Positions 8,834 through 16,987 of a DNA stretch of 64,000 nt are shown here, one piece after another. A program made the translations under genes and the position numbers. The notes beneath the pieces were generated by a model that made no database searches, was not told the origin of the DNA, and was given only the letters and a program-made list of their open reading frames with translations. The stretch is from Holophagaceae bacterium. GTDB lineage: Bacteria > Acidobacteriota > Holophagae > Holophagales > Holophagaceae. Position 1 is the first letter of the stretch; every line of letters begins with the position of its first letter. The stretch covers positions 89,954 through 153,953 of the forward strand of contig JADJVL010000012.1 of the NCBI GenBank assembly GCA_016710635.1. Reading direction: 5' to 3'.

Positions 8834-9568
8834 CTACATCAGCGTCAGCGCCACCACGGTCTTGCCGCTGCTGCTCATCCCCATGCCGCTCCCGGTGTTC
8901 TCCTTCGTGGTCCGTTCCATCACCAGGCGCGAGCCCACCCGGCGGAAGACCGCCGTCTCCTTGGAGGTGCCGCCGAAGGAGATGAGGAACTTGCTGCCTT
9001 TGAACTCGACGCTCTCCTCGGCGCCCAGGGGGGTGCCGTCGGCGTCCAGCCAGACCTTGAGGCGCTGCTCGAACTTCTTCATCACGTCCCGGGTCTCCGC
9101 GCTCAGGGCCGGCTCCATCTGCAGGTGAAGCAGGCGCGCGGGTTTCCCACCGAAGGCCTCGTGCTTCTCCTCCAGGACCTTCACCTGGCTCAGCTTCACG
9201 AGGAGGGCCGGCGCGGCGCCCAGCATCTCGGAGGCATCCTCGGCGTTGAGCGCCCGCAGGGAATCCAGGTTCGGGGTCTGCGCCTCGGGGTCGGCCTTCT
9301 TCCGCCGGGTCTCCACCCGCGCGGCCTCCATCTGCTCGGGGGTCCAGCCCAGGCGGAGGCCGCCGGGGCCTTCCTCCAACAGGACTGCCCCGTGGCTCTG
9401 CTTCGTCTTCTGTTTCTTCCCCTCGCCGTTGAGGCTGGTCGTGTTCACCTCCGCCCGGGCCTTGATGGCTTCGCGGCCCTGAAGCTTCTGCAGGGCTACG
9501 CGGAGATCGCCGAGGGCGTCCGCATGGAGGGCGGAGGCGGCGAACAGGCAGATCGGGAGCAGGCGCAT
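8834..9568 (-). CDS. exported protein of unknown function
   Basis: 244 residues. The N-terminus MRLLPICLFAASALHA is a short Sec signal peptide, and the rest is soluble and Lys/Glu-rich, without Cys pairs or a known catalytic motif. The tail has an Ser/Gly-rich stretch (SGMGMSSSGKT) before a last hydrophobic strand VVALTLM. The ATG has an AAGGAA ribosome-binding site. I do not recognise a family. The fold may be a small periplasmic beta protein, as in lipoprotein-carrier-like proteins, but this is a guess. It is convergent with the helicase across a repeat element. Confidence 0.7.
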   Translation of the reverse strand: MRLLPICLFAASALHADALGDLRVALQKLQGREAIKARAEVNTTSLNGEGKKQKTKQSHGAVLLEEGPGGLRLGWTPEQMEAARVETRRKKADPEAQTPNLDSLRALNAEDASEMLGAAPALLVKLSQVKVLEEKHEAFGGKPARLLHLQMEPALSAETRDVMKKFEQRLKVWLDADGTPLGAEESVEFKGSKFLISFGGTSKETAVFRRVGSRLVMERTTKENTGSGMGMSSSGKTVVALTLM

Positions 9569-9653
9569 GATGGGTTCCTTTAAGGGGCTTACGGGACCAC
9601 GGTGCGCCGGGTTGAGGCGGGTTCCCCGGTCCAGTCAGGTCGTGGCCGACACA

Positions 9654-9706
9654 AGCGGGACTAACGGAACGGCCAGAAGGGCGCCGGCCGCTCCGAAAGT
9701 CCCGCT
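9654..9706 (-). terminator. stem-loop after the fur-type gene
   Basis: Arms AGCGGGACT (9654-9662) and AGTCCCGCT (9698-9706) pair over 9 bp. A further partial CGG..CGGCC/GGCCG..CCG stem lies inside. On the minus strand the hairpin begins at the stop codon of the Fur-type gene and is followed by TGTGT, not by a true U-run. It is probably a terminator or 3' end stabiliser; Rho is present and could act with it. Confidence 0.5.
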
Positions 9707-10214
9707 AGGTATGGATCTGCGAAACCCGCTGCAGGAGGCTGCTCTCGTCGGTAGTGTCCGCGCAGTCCGAGCAGAGCCCGAAGATCTGCAGGCTATGGTG
9801 CAGGGCGCGGAACTTGTGTTCTTCGCAGATCGCGTCCTGGAGGGCCTCCAGGTCGGGGCGGAAGAACTCGATCACCTTCTGGCAGTTGAGGCAGATCAAG
9901 TGGTCGTGGTGCTCGTCGCCCCGGACCGCTTCGTAGTGGGCGTGCTGGTCCCCCAGGGACTGCTTGCGCACCAGTCCGCACTGCACCAGCAGATCGAGGG
10001 TGCGGTAGACCGTGGCCCTGGAGATGTCGCCCCCCTTCTTCCGCAAGGCCATGTGGAGGGAATCGGCGTCGAAGTGGTGGTCAGTCTGGAAGACCGCCTG
10101 GACCAGGGCCTTCCGCTCCCCGGTGTACTTGAGCTTCCTGCTCCGGAGGAAGGCCTCGAAACGGACCTGTTCCTCGGCGAAGGGCGTTTTCCTGCCTGTG
10201 GCGCGAGAAGGCAT
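9705..10214 (-). CDS. fur: Fur-family metal/peroxide regulator
   Basis: 169-residue Fur/PerR/Zur-type repressor. The winged-helix part has FDADSLHMALRKKGGDISRATVYRTLDLL. The dimerisation part has the metal-site motif HDHLICLNCQKVIEF (His-rich, first CXXC) and the second C-x2-C in FGLCSDCAD. The subtype cannot be settled from sequence: no nearby iron, zinc or peroxide gene points to Fur, Zur or PerR. The ATG at 10212-10214 (MPSRATGRKT) is preferred; an ATG 39 bp upstream is also possible. It is divergent from the gene at 10316, with an A/T-rich intergenic stretch (AAAAACATTTCATG, TATAAAA) that could hold an operator. Confidence 0.85.
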   Translation of the reverse strand: MPSRATGRKTPFAEEQVRFEAFLRSRKLKYTGERKALVQAVFQTDHHFDADSLHMALRKKGGDISRATVYRTLDLLVQCGLVRKQSLGDQHAHYEAVRGDEHHDHLICLNCQKVIEFFRPDLEALQDAICEEHKFRALHHSLQIFGLCSDCADTTDESSLLQRVSQIHT

Positions 10215-10315
10215 CGGGGTCTCCGATGTCCATCTTACGCAATTCAAAAACATTTCATGGCAGCGGGGTTAATCCGCTATAAAATGAAGGTTCCGCCCCC
10301 ATAGTGGAGTTTTTC

Positions 10316-10912
10316 ATGGCACTCGTCATCATCCAGGCCCCTTCAATGTCCGCCGCCGCCAAGAAGCGCATCGGCGATCAGGTCATCACCGCCCTCCACA
10401 ATGAGGACGTGCACGCCAGTTCCGTGGTGGTGCTGTTCCGCGCCGAGGACAGCGATGTCTATCTGGATGGCGGACTGCTCTTCGAGTCCGCCCCGAAGGC
10501 CACCGCCGGAACCCCGCCGGCGAGCCCGGCGTCCGCCCCCGCCACGAATGCCGCCCCCCCGGCGGCCGCCCCGAGCGCCGCCCCCCGCACCTCCAAGGGC
10601 GCCGCCCATGACTTCAAGACCAAGGCCCGCCGGAACAAGGCCGAACTGGCCGAACTCAAGGCGCACCTGGTGAAGAGCCTCCAGCTGGAAGGCGCCCTCA
10701 GCAGCTTCCAGGCCCAGGAGGCCCTCGGCCTGAAGGATTGCGACTGGGCCCCCGCCACCCTGCGCCGCTTCTTCTCCGAACTGGAGGAGGAGGGCGTGGT
10801 CACCAAGCAAGGCCAGAAGCGGGGCACTCGGTATGTGTGGGTCGGCGTCGCCCACATCCCGCAGGCGCCTGCGGCGCCCAAGCTGGTGAAGAAGCAGGAA
10901 GCGGAAGGCTGA
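10316..10912 (+). CDS. possible tautomerase-like domain fused to a winged helix
   Basis: 198 residues with three parts. Residues 1-58 form a beta-alpha-beta unit (ALVIIQAPSMSAAAKKRIGD, then SSVVVLFRAEDSDVYLDG) that resembles a 4-oxalocrotonate tautomerase monomer, but with Ala, not Pro, after the initiator Met, so the usual catalytic base is absent. Residues 60-100 are an Ala/Pro linker. Residues 110-185 look like a winged helix (FQAQEALGLKDCDWAPATLRRFFSELEEEGVV is the recognition region, about 125-157). I infer a DNA-binding regulator with a ligand or oligomerisation domain. The ATG has GGAG upstream, and TATAAAA at 10278-10284 is a possible -10 box. Confidence 0.6.
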   Translation: MALVIIQAPSMSAAAKKRIGDQVITALHNEDVHASSVVVLFRAEDSDVYLDGGLLFESAPKATAGTPPASPASAPATNAAPPAAAPSAAPRTSKGAAHDFKTKARRNKAELAELKAHLVKSLQLEGALSSFQAQEALGLKDCDWAPATLRRFFSELEEEGVVTKQGQKRGTRYVWVGVAHIPQAPAAPKLVKKQEAEG

Positions 10913-10921
10913 ACCCCGGCC

Positions 10922-12228
10922 TCAGCCTTCCGCCTTCAGCGCCCGTTCCGCGAGTCTGCCCAGGTCCCCGCTGCCCTGGCTGTTCGCCAGCGACTTGGCC
11001 TGGGCGATCAGCATGGACAGGCGGGCATGGGGCGGCAGCAGGGGTACAAGATCCGCGGCCGCCGCCACCGCCAGAAGCTGGTGGGCGTGATTGAAGGCGG
11101 GATCGTTCTGGGCCGCCGCCGCCGCCAAGTCCCGCAGCACGGCCTCGGCGCCGCCCCGGTGAAAGGTCGCCAGGGCCAGATGCATGGCCTGGGCCGGCTC
11201 GGCGTCGAGGATGGCGTCCACGAGGGTGGCCTGAGCGGATTTCGGCGCGACGGCGCAACGCGGCCTTCCTCCTCGTCCGTGGGAAAGAGGTTCACCAGGG
11301 CCGCGGACTGGGCCCACGGCGTGGGCTGCCCGGCGCCCGCCTGCCGCATGGCCTGGGTGGCCAGGTATACGAAATTCCAGCTGGTCTTGCCCTCGAGATC
11401 CCGCCGCGCGTCCAGCTGCTTCTCGCTGGCGGCGAGGACCAGCATCGCCAGGAGGTCGCCGCCCCGCTCGCCGGCCTTCAGCCGCCCGGCGAGCCGGTCC
11501 AGGAGCTCCACCAGGCCCAGGTCGCAGATCTCCCGGGCGCCATGGCGATGCTGCGCCTCGTCCAGCGAAGCGCTGCCGAAGGGCACCCGGACCGCTTCGC
11601 CGCCCAGCCTGCGGGAGGCCCGCTGATGCCAGAAGGTGTCCGCCGGGGAGGCGGCGATCCAGGCGGTGAGGCCCAGCAGCCGGCGGCCCGTGGCTTTCGG
11701 GGATTCGAGGGCCAGGAAGAGCTCCTCGAAGTGATGGGCGAGGACCGCCTTGTGCCCCACGTTGGCCATGTCGTGGAGGACGAGGTCACCCAGGCGGCGG
11801 AAGTCCTCGGGGCCGGGGTCCTCCGTCCCCGAGGCCTCGCCGTAGGCGATCGAGGCGCGGCCGCTGCGGATGGCCATGCGCAGGTTGCCCCAGTGCCCGC
11901 TGCCCCTGCCGATGGCGGCGAGGCCGCCGCTCCCGGCCTTGCGCCCTTCGTGGGCCAGCATGTGGAGCTGCACGGCGAGCAGGCGGTGGAAATCCGTGGC
12001 CGCCAGGAGCGGACGCAGGCGAAACACGGCCCTCAGGCCCAGGAGCCCGTGTGGGATGTGGGGCTGATAGGCCTCCCAGTCCAGGCGGGGCACGAGCAGC
12101 TTCACCGCCTCCCGAGTGGCGTCACGGAGACCCGCCTCAATCTTCAACGCGCGGGCGAAGGCCCCGAAGAAGGCGCCGGACGGCCGCTCCAGCTCACCCT
12201 TCCAGGCCTCCAGGATCTCCTCACGCAT
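10922..12228 (-). pseudogene. large helical protein of unknown function, frameshifted
   Basis: Two overlapping frames together form one 435-residue protein. The first runs from the ATG at 12228 to about ...LFPTDEEEGR. The second continues APKSAQATLVDAILDAEPAQ to the stop at 10922. One missing base near 11250-11262 separates them, and restoring one base gives a length divisible by three. The protein is helical and rich in His (HIPHGLLGLRA, HMLAHEG, HHFEELF), slightly reminiscent of questin-oxidase-like proteins, but I do not claim that family. It is third in a tight minus-strand operon, overlapping the preceding gene by 8 bp. The indel may be a sequencing error. Confidence 0.6.
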
Positions 12229-12835
12229 CGCCAATTCCGAAGGCCTCCAGGACCATCTTGCCCCAGTGGTGTTCGAAGGCCCGCTTCCACACGGGACCGC
12301 CCTCCCGGATGCCCGCATCCTGCAGCCGTTCCGCGAGCTCGATCCGCAGGCCGTCCCCCTCGCTGCCGAGGTGGGTGGCGGCCTGGGCGATGAAGGCCTG
12401 CCGCGCGGCCTGCAGGGCGTCGAAGTGGTCCAGGTAGGCGGGGCTGTCCGGAGCTGGAGTCGCCGCGCGGAGACGCTGCCAGCCCTCGAAGAGGAGCTGC
12501 CCCTTCGGATCCCGGGCCAGGCGGCCATCCAGCTTCCGGACCACCAGCGCCGGTCCGCCCTCCTCGCTGCGGGAGAGGGCGGTCCGCAGTTGCGCCGCCT
12601 TGGCCACGTCCTTCGTCAGATGCGACATGGCGACGAAGGCCCTCGGCCGGGACCGCTTCGCGCGCCGGCCGAAGTAGGTGTCCATGGCCGCCACCACCGC
12701 GTCGGCGGGAATGCCCTGGGCCTCCCACGCCGTGACCTCAACGAAGTCCTCCCGGCTGAGGAAGGCGCTCCGGCCGTGGAGGTGGAAGGCCCACTCCGCC
12801 TCGATCCAGTCCAGTTCCTCCCGGGTGTAGGCCAT
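12221..12835 (-). CDS. hypothetical protein, helical
   Basis: 204 residues, soluble and rich in Ala, Arg and Glu. An N-terminal MAYTREELDWIEAEWAFHLHGR segment (about 1-22) begins a helix, and there is no signal peptide, Cys pair or recognised catalytic motif. The sequence reads as an all-alpha protein. The gene starts 4 nt after the stop of 12840-13190 and its end overlaps the start of the next gene by 8 bp, so the three are probably one transcript and may act together. No family recognised. Confidence 0.7.
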   Translation of the reverse strand: MAYTREELDWIEAEWAFHLHGRSAFLSREDFVEVTAWEAQGIPADAVVAAMDTYFGRRAKRSRPRAFVAMSHLTKDVAKAAQLRTALSRSEEGGPALVVRKLDGRLARDPKGQLLFEGWQRLRAATPAPDSPAYLDHFDALQAARQAFIAQAATHLGSEGDGLRIELAERLQDAGIREGGPVWKRAFEHHWGKMVLEAFGIGDA

Positions 12836-12839
12836 GGCG

Positions 12840-13190
12840 TCAGTCCGCGGGCAGGAGCTTCGAGCCGTCCTTGAGGAGGATGACGCCGCCCTCCAGGCCG
12901 GCGATCTCGTCGGCGATGAGGGCCGTGCGGGCGAAGCCCACCAGCCGCCACCGGGTCGTCCGCGCCTGGGCGCCGCTCCCCGCCTCGAAGACCTGGATCG
13001 CGTAGATCGCGCCCTGACGGCCTTCCACGAGGAAGAAGCGGCCCGAGCCGCCCCGGCCGGCCCACTCGGCCCCGGCGGGCACGCCGGCTGGACGGCGGGG
13101 AAGGCGCGGTCCCCTGAACCACAGTCCGAGGACGAGGGAAGCCCCGAGTACCGCCGCGCCAAGTCCGCCCAATAGCCAACCCTTCTTCAC
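12840..13190 (-). CDS. small membrane-anchored hypothetical protein
   Basis: 116 residues. The start is a GTG with a strong GGAGG seven bases upstream; the frame is open further but overlaps map in antisense. An N-terminal membrane helix (WLLGGLGAAVLGASLVLGLWF) is followed by a basic linker and a small domain with beta strands (FFLVEGRQGAIYAIQVFEA, then RWRLVGFARTALIADEI) and the end GGVILLKDGSKLLPAD. This is probably an N-in anchor with a periplasmic domain. First gene of a three-gene operon and divergent from map across 51 bp. Confidence 0.65.
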   Translation of the reverse strand: MKKGWLLGGLGAAVLGASLVLGLWFRGPRLPRRPAGVPAGAEWAGRGGSGRFFLVEGRQGAIYAIQVFEAGSGAQARTTRWRLVGFARTALIADEIAGLEGGVILLKDGSKLLPAD

Positions 13191-13241
13191 GCCCAGTCCT
13201 CCCAGCCCATGGTACCGGGCTACACTGGTGGCGAGGATTGC

Positions 13242-14039
13242 ATGGTGCTGCTGCGAGAACAGATCCGGTACAAGAGCCGCCGCGAAATCGAGAAGATGCG
13301 GCTGGCGGGACGCCTCGCGGCGAACGCCCTGCGGGTGGCGGCGCGGGCGGCGAAGCCCGGCGTCAGCCTGCTGGAGCTGGACAAGCTCGCGGAGACCTTC
13401 ATCCGCAAGCAGGGCGCCGTGCCGAACTTCAAGGGCTACCACGGCTTTCCGGGAACCCTCTGCACGTCGGTGAACGACAGAGTGGTGCACGGCATCCCCA
13501 CGGACTACGTCCTGCGGGACGGCGACATCATCTCCATCGACTGCGGCTGCAAGCTGGACGGCTACCACGGGGACACCTGCCTCAGCGTGGGTGTCGGACA
13601 GATCAGCGAGGAGGCCCAGCGCCTGCTGCAGACGGCGCAGCTGGCCATGTACGTGGGCATCGAGCACTGCCGGACCGGCAACCGCCTCGGGGACATGGCC
13701 ACCGCCGTGCAGGAATTCGCCGAGGCCCGGGGCTACGGGATCGTGCGGGACTACATCGGCCACGGCATCGGCAAGGAGCTCCACGAGGATCCCCAGGTGG
13801 TCTACGCGGATCAGCGGCCCGGCACGGGCTTCCGCATGGAGCCCGGCATGACCATCACCATCGAACCCATCCTCACCACCGGCTCCCACCGCTGCCTAGT
13901 GGAGGCGGACGGCTGGACGGTGCGCACCCGGGACGGCGGGCTCAGCGCCCAGTTCGAGCACGACATCGCCATCACCAAGGACGGCCCGGACATCCTGTCC
14001 CTGCCGGATCCCGAATTCGAGCTCGAGGACGGGCTCTAG
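13242..14039 (+). CDS. map: methionine aminopeptidase, type I
   Basis: 265-residue dimetal peptidase that removes the initiator Met from new proteins. The five metal ligands are all present: Asp100 (SIDCG), Asp111 (HGDTC), His174 (IGHGIG), Glu208 (TIEPI) and Glu239 (QFEHD). The substrate-side His in VVHGIP is also present. Length fits the bacterial type Ia enzyme without an N-terminal zinc finger. The ATG at 13242 has GAGG upstream; an earlier in-frame GTG adds 11 residues of no similarity. Followed closely by a lipoprotein gene and ispE on the same strand. Confidence 0.96.
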   Translation: MVLLREQIRYKSRREIEKMRLAGRLAANALRVAARAAKPGVSLLELDKLAETFIRKQGAVPNFKGYHGFPGTLCTSVNDRVVHGIPTDYVLRDGDIISIDCGCKLDGYHGDTCLSVGVGQISEEAQRLLQTAQLAMYVGIEHCRTGNRLGDMATAVQEFAEARGYGIVRDYIGHGIGKELHEDPQVVYADQRPGTGFRMEPGMTITIEPILTTGSHRCLVEADGWTVRTRDGGLSAQFEHDIAITKDGPDILSLPDPEFELEDGL

Positions 14040-14058
14040 CCGCTTCCCTGGAGAAACC

Positions 14059-14562
14059 ATGCGCTCGAGGCCTGCCCGTTTCCCGCTGGTACTGACGGCC
14101 GTTCCCGCCCTTCTCTTCCTCCTGGGCTGCGGCGCCAAGGGCGTCAAGGAGACCCGGGCCGCCTCCACCCTGGCGGTGAAGGAGCTCCAGAGCCTGGTGG
14201 ACGATGCCACGGAGAACGGCCTCAAGGAGCGCGAGCGGGCCCGCAGCGAGGAGCCCCTGGACTGGGCCCTCCTCGCCGCCACCGCCATCCAGCAGTTCCA
14301 GGCCTCCCCCGAAGCCCGGGCCCTGCGGAACCCCTACGATGCCACGCGGCCCGTCTTCGCCGCCCGGGCCGAAGGCAGCGACCCGGGCACCGTGTACCTC
14401 GACGCCAGCCCCGCCCGCTCCGGCGCGATCATGGTGGTCGCCGTGTTCAAGGACGGGGCCGCGCTGAAGCGCGAGACCGCCAATGTGAAGGTCAACGTGG
14501 CCCGGCGCCCCCCGAAGCTCGACGTGGACACCGGCGCCATGCCCGCCGCCCCGAGTCTCTGA
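14059..14562 (+). CDS. lipoprotein of unknown function
   Basis: 167 residues. The signal peptide ends in a lipobox LLGC with Cys24 as the lipidation site. The mature part starts GAKGVKETRAASTLAVKEL and has an N-terminal helical region and a C-terminal beta region (GTVYLDASPARSGAIMVVAVF) before a Pro/Lys-rich end. Only 19 bp follow map and 7 bp precede ispE, suggesting co-transcription, though no functional link is obvious. Confidence 0.75.
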   Translation: MRSRPARFPLVLTAVPALLFLLGCGAKGVKETRAASTLAVKELQSLVDDATENGLKERERARSEEPLDWALLAATAIQQFQASPEARALRNPYDATRPVFAARAEGSDPGTVYLDASPARSGAIMVVAVFKDGAALKRETANVKVNVARRPPKLDVDTGAMPAAPSL

Positions 14563-14569
14563 AGCTCCC

Positions 14570-15403
14570 TTGATCATCCAGGCCCCCGCCAAGCTGAACC
14601 GCTTCCTCGCCGTCCTGGGCCGGCGCGCGGACGGATATCACGAGCTCGAGCTGGTCACCACCGTGCTGGAAGGCGTCCCGGCTCTCACGGACCGGCTGGA
14701 AGGCGCGCCGGCGGAGACCTTTTCCCTCGCCCTGACCGGCGCCCACGCCGAAGGCATCGACGCCGGCGAAACCAACCTGGTGGTGCGGGCCTGGCGGTTG
14801 CTGGAGCAGGAGGCCGGACGGGCGCTCCCCGCGCGCCTCGCCCTCGAGAAGCGCATCCCCCATGGCGGCGGCCTTGGCGGGGGCAGCAGCGACGCCGCCG
14901 CGGCGCTGAAGCTTGGCAACGCCCTCTTCGACCTCGGACTGACGCCCCAGCAGCTCCTGCCCCTGGCGGCCCGGCTGGGCTCGGACGTGCCCCTCTTCCT
15001 GCTCGGCGGCACGGTGCTGGGCCTGGGCCGCGGCGAGCGGGTGCTCCCGCTGCGGCCCATCCCCCTGGAGCCCATGATCCTCGTCCATCCCGGCCTGCAC
15101 GTTTCGACGCCCGCGGTCTACCGCGCCCTGGGAGAAGTGGGCTATCCCTTTCCGCAGGAGCTGCACGCCCTGACCGAAGGCGCTGCGCCGCCCTGGCGCA
15201 ACGACCTCACGGGCGCGGCGGTCTGGGTCTGCCCGCCCCTGGGGGAGGCGCGGGACGCGCTGGCGGCCCTGGGCGGGGAGCCGCTGCTCTGCGGCTCCGG
15301 CGCCTGCTGGATTGCCCGGTTTCAAACGGCAGAAGAAAGGGACCGGGCCACTGGCGCGCTGCGCACCGCGCACCCATCCTGGGACATCCATTCCCTCGGG
15401 TGA
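14570..15403 (+). CDS. ispE: 4-diphosphocytidyl-2-C-methyl-D-erythritol kinase
   Basis: 277-residue GHMP kinase that phosphorylates CDP-methylerythritol in the MEP route to isoprenoids. It has the N-terminal substrate motif APAKLNRFLAVLGRRADGYH, the ATP-binding motif PHGGGLGGGSSDAAAAL (about residues 98-114) and the C-terminal GSGACWIA glycine loop. The start is TTG at 14570, the only start placed just before APAKLN, with a weak ribosome-binding site; the protein cannot begin much later without losing the first motif. A 64-codon gene follows 3 bp downstream. Confidence 0.93.
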   Translation: MIIQAPAKLNRFLAVLGRRADGYHELELVTTVLEGVPALTDRLEGAPAETFSLALTGAHAEGIDAGETNLVVRAWRLLEQEAGRALPARLALEKRIPHGGGLGGGSSDAAAALKLGNALFDLGLTPQQLLPLAARLGSDVPLFLLGGTVLGLGRGERVLPLRPIPLEPMILVHPGLHVSTPAVYRALGEVGYPFPQELHALTEGAAPPWRNDLTGAAVWVCPPLGEARDALAALGGEPLLCGSGACWIARFQTAEERDRATGALRTAHPSWDIHSLG

Positions 15404-15406
15404 CCC

Positions 15407-15601
15407 ATGAACACCTTCCTGGCCCTGTTGCTCGCCGTGCAGATCCCGGTCTTCTTCCTCTTCGCGGTCTCGGTGTTCTTCGTGGGGCGGAAGGCGCCCG
15501 ACTCCTGGCTGGCGAAGCTGCTGGCCCTGGAATTCCCCGTTCTCGCCGCCGGCGGACTGGGCCTGCCCCTGTTCGCGCTGTTCTGCGTCCTGCGCGGCTG
15601 A
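15407..15601 (+). CDS. small two-helix membrane protein
   Basis: 64 residues that are almost entirely hydrophobic: helix 1 about residues 3-26 (ending FFVG), a short basic turn (RKAPDSWLAK), and helix 2 about 38-62. It begins with an ATG 3 bp after ispE, so it is probably translated with it. No family is recognised. Base composition and codon use match the neighbours, which supports it as a real gene, though its small size limits certainty. Confidence 0.55.
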   Translation: MNTFLALLLAVQIPVFFLFAVSVFFVGRKAPDSWLAKLLALEFPVLAAGGLGLPLFALFCVLRG

Positions 15602-15680
15602 GCCTGCGCGGCCCTGAGCGGCCTGCACTGGCCTCGGCAATACCGCCGCCCCCGGGCTAACCTGGAGGATTGGAGCGGAC

Positions 15681-16940
15681 ATGGCGGATTCGAAGCGGGC
15701 CCGGATGGCGATCTTCCTGACGGTCTTTGTGGACCTGTTGGGCTTCGGCATCGTCATCCCCATCCTGCCCCTCTACGCCAAGTCCATCGCCGAGCACCCC
15801 AGCGGGTGGATGGAGAAGGCCAACGCCCTGCTCCACCTCCAGACCCCGGGGGCCTTCTGGGCCGGAGTGGCCTTCGTGGCCTTCTCCGTGATGCAGTTCG
15901 TGGCCACGCCGCTGCTGGGCCGCCTGTCGGACCTCACCGGGCGCCGCCCCGTCCTGTGGATGTCCCTGCTGGGCTCCGCGGTCGGCTATCTCATGCTCGC
16001 CCTCACCAGCCGCTTCGAATGGGTGCTGGCCGCCCGGCTCCTTGACGGCGTCACCGGCGGCAACATCTCCGTGGCCCAGGCCGCCATGGCGGACGTCAGC
16101 GCGCCGGAAGAGCGAAGCAAGGCCCTCGGCATGATCGGCGCCGCCTTCGGCCTGGGCTTCGTCCTCGGTCCTGCCCTCGCCGGCATCCTCAGCGGCTCCC
16201 ACCTCGGCCTCTCCCTCCTGGAAACCCACGGCTGGCATCTGCCCTTCTTCGTGGCGGCGGGACTTTCCCTGCTGGCCTCCCTGATGGTCCTCGCCTGGAT
16301 GCCGGAGACCCTCACCCCGGAGGTGCGGGCCCGGGCCAAGGACAAGGAGAACCGGGGCCACGCCCTCGCCCGGGCCCTCAAACGCCCCGGCATGCCCCAC
16401 CTCCTCGCCATCGCCCTGCTGGCCATGTCGGGCTTCGCCATGATGGAAGGCACCTTCAGCCTCATGGCCAACGCCCGCTTCGCCTTCGGCCAGCGGGAGG
16501 TCGGCTGGCTCTTCGCCTACATCGGCATCCTCATCACCCTCTACCAGGGAGGGCTGGTGCGGGTGGTCGCCAAGCGCATCCCCGAGCGGGCCGCCATGGG
16601 CCTAGGCCTCGCCTTCATGGCGGCGTCCCTCTACTTCCTGCCGGTCTCGTCGTGGAAGTGGCCCTTCATGCTGGTCCTCATCCCCATGGCCTGGGGCTCC
16701 GGCATGAACTCGACGGCGACCTACGCCCTCGCGAGCCACCTCACCCCCGCGGAGGAGCAGGGCGCCATCTTCGGCGTCATGAACGCCATGCAGGGGCTGG
16801 GGCGGATCCTCGGCCCCTTCCTCGGCGCCTACGTGTTCGCGACCCATGGCTACCGCGCACCCTACGTGGTGGCTTCCGGCTGCATGGTCCTGGCCCTGCT
16901 GCTGGCGCTCATCCTGCCCAGGACGCATCGCCGGGAGTGA
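15681..16940 (+). CDS. MFS transporter, TetA/TCR type
   Basis: 419-residue inner-membrane transporter of the major facilitator superfamily, predicted to have 12 helices. The first helix has FVDLLGFGIVIPILPLY, typical of the tetracycline/multidrug proton antiporters. Motif A is GRLSDLTGRRPVLW between helices 2 and 3, and the helix-4/5 region has LDGVTGGNISVAQA and SKALGMIGAAFGLGFVLGP (motif C-like). The substrate cannot be deduced. GGAGG lies upstream of the ATG. Not obviously in an operon with hutH, which follows after 47 bp. Confidence 0.88.
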   Translation: MADSKRARMAIFLTVFVDLLGFGIVIPILPLYAKSIAEHPSGWMEKANALLHLQTPGAFWAGVAFVAFSVMQFVATPLLGRLSDLTGRRPVLWMSLLGSAVGYLMLALTSRFEWVLAARLLDGVTGGNISVAQAAMADVSAPEERSKALGMIGAAFGLGFVLGPALAGILSGSHLGLSLLETHGWHLPFFVAAGLSLLASLMVLAWMPETLTPEVRARAKDKENRGHALARALKRPGMPHLLAIALLAMSGFAMMEGTFSLMANARFAFGQREVGWLFAYIGILITLYQGGLVRVVAKRIPERAAMGLGLAFMAASLYFLPVSSWKWPFMLVLIPMAWGSGMNSTATYALASHLTPAEEQGAIFGVMNAMQGLGRILGPFLGAYVFATHGYRAPYVVASGCMVLALLLALILPRTHRRE

Positions 16941-16987
16941 CCCGGAGCGCCCCCGGCCTTCCGATAGGATGGAGGCCAGGAGCCGCC

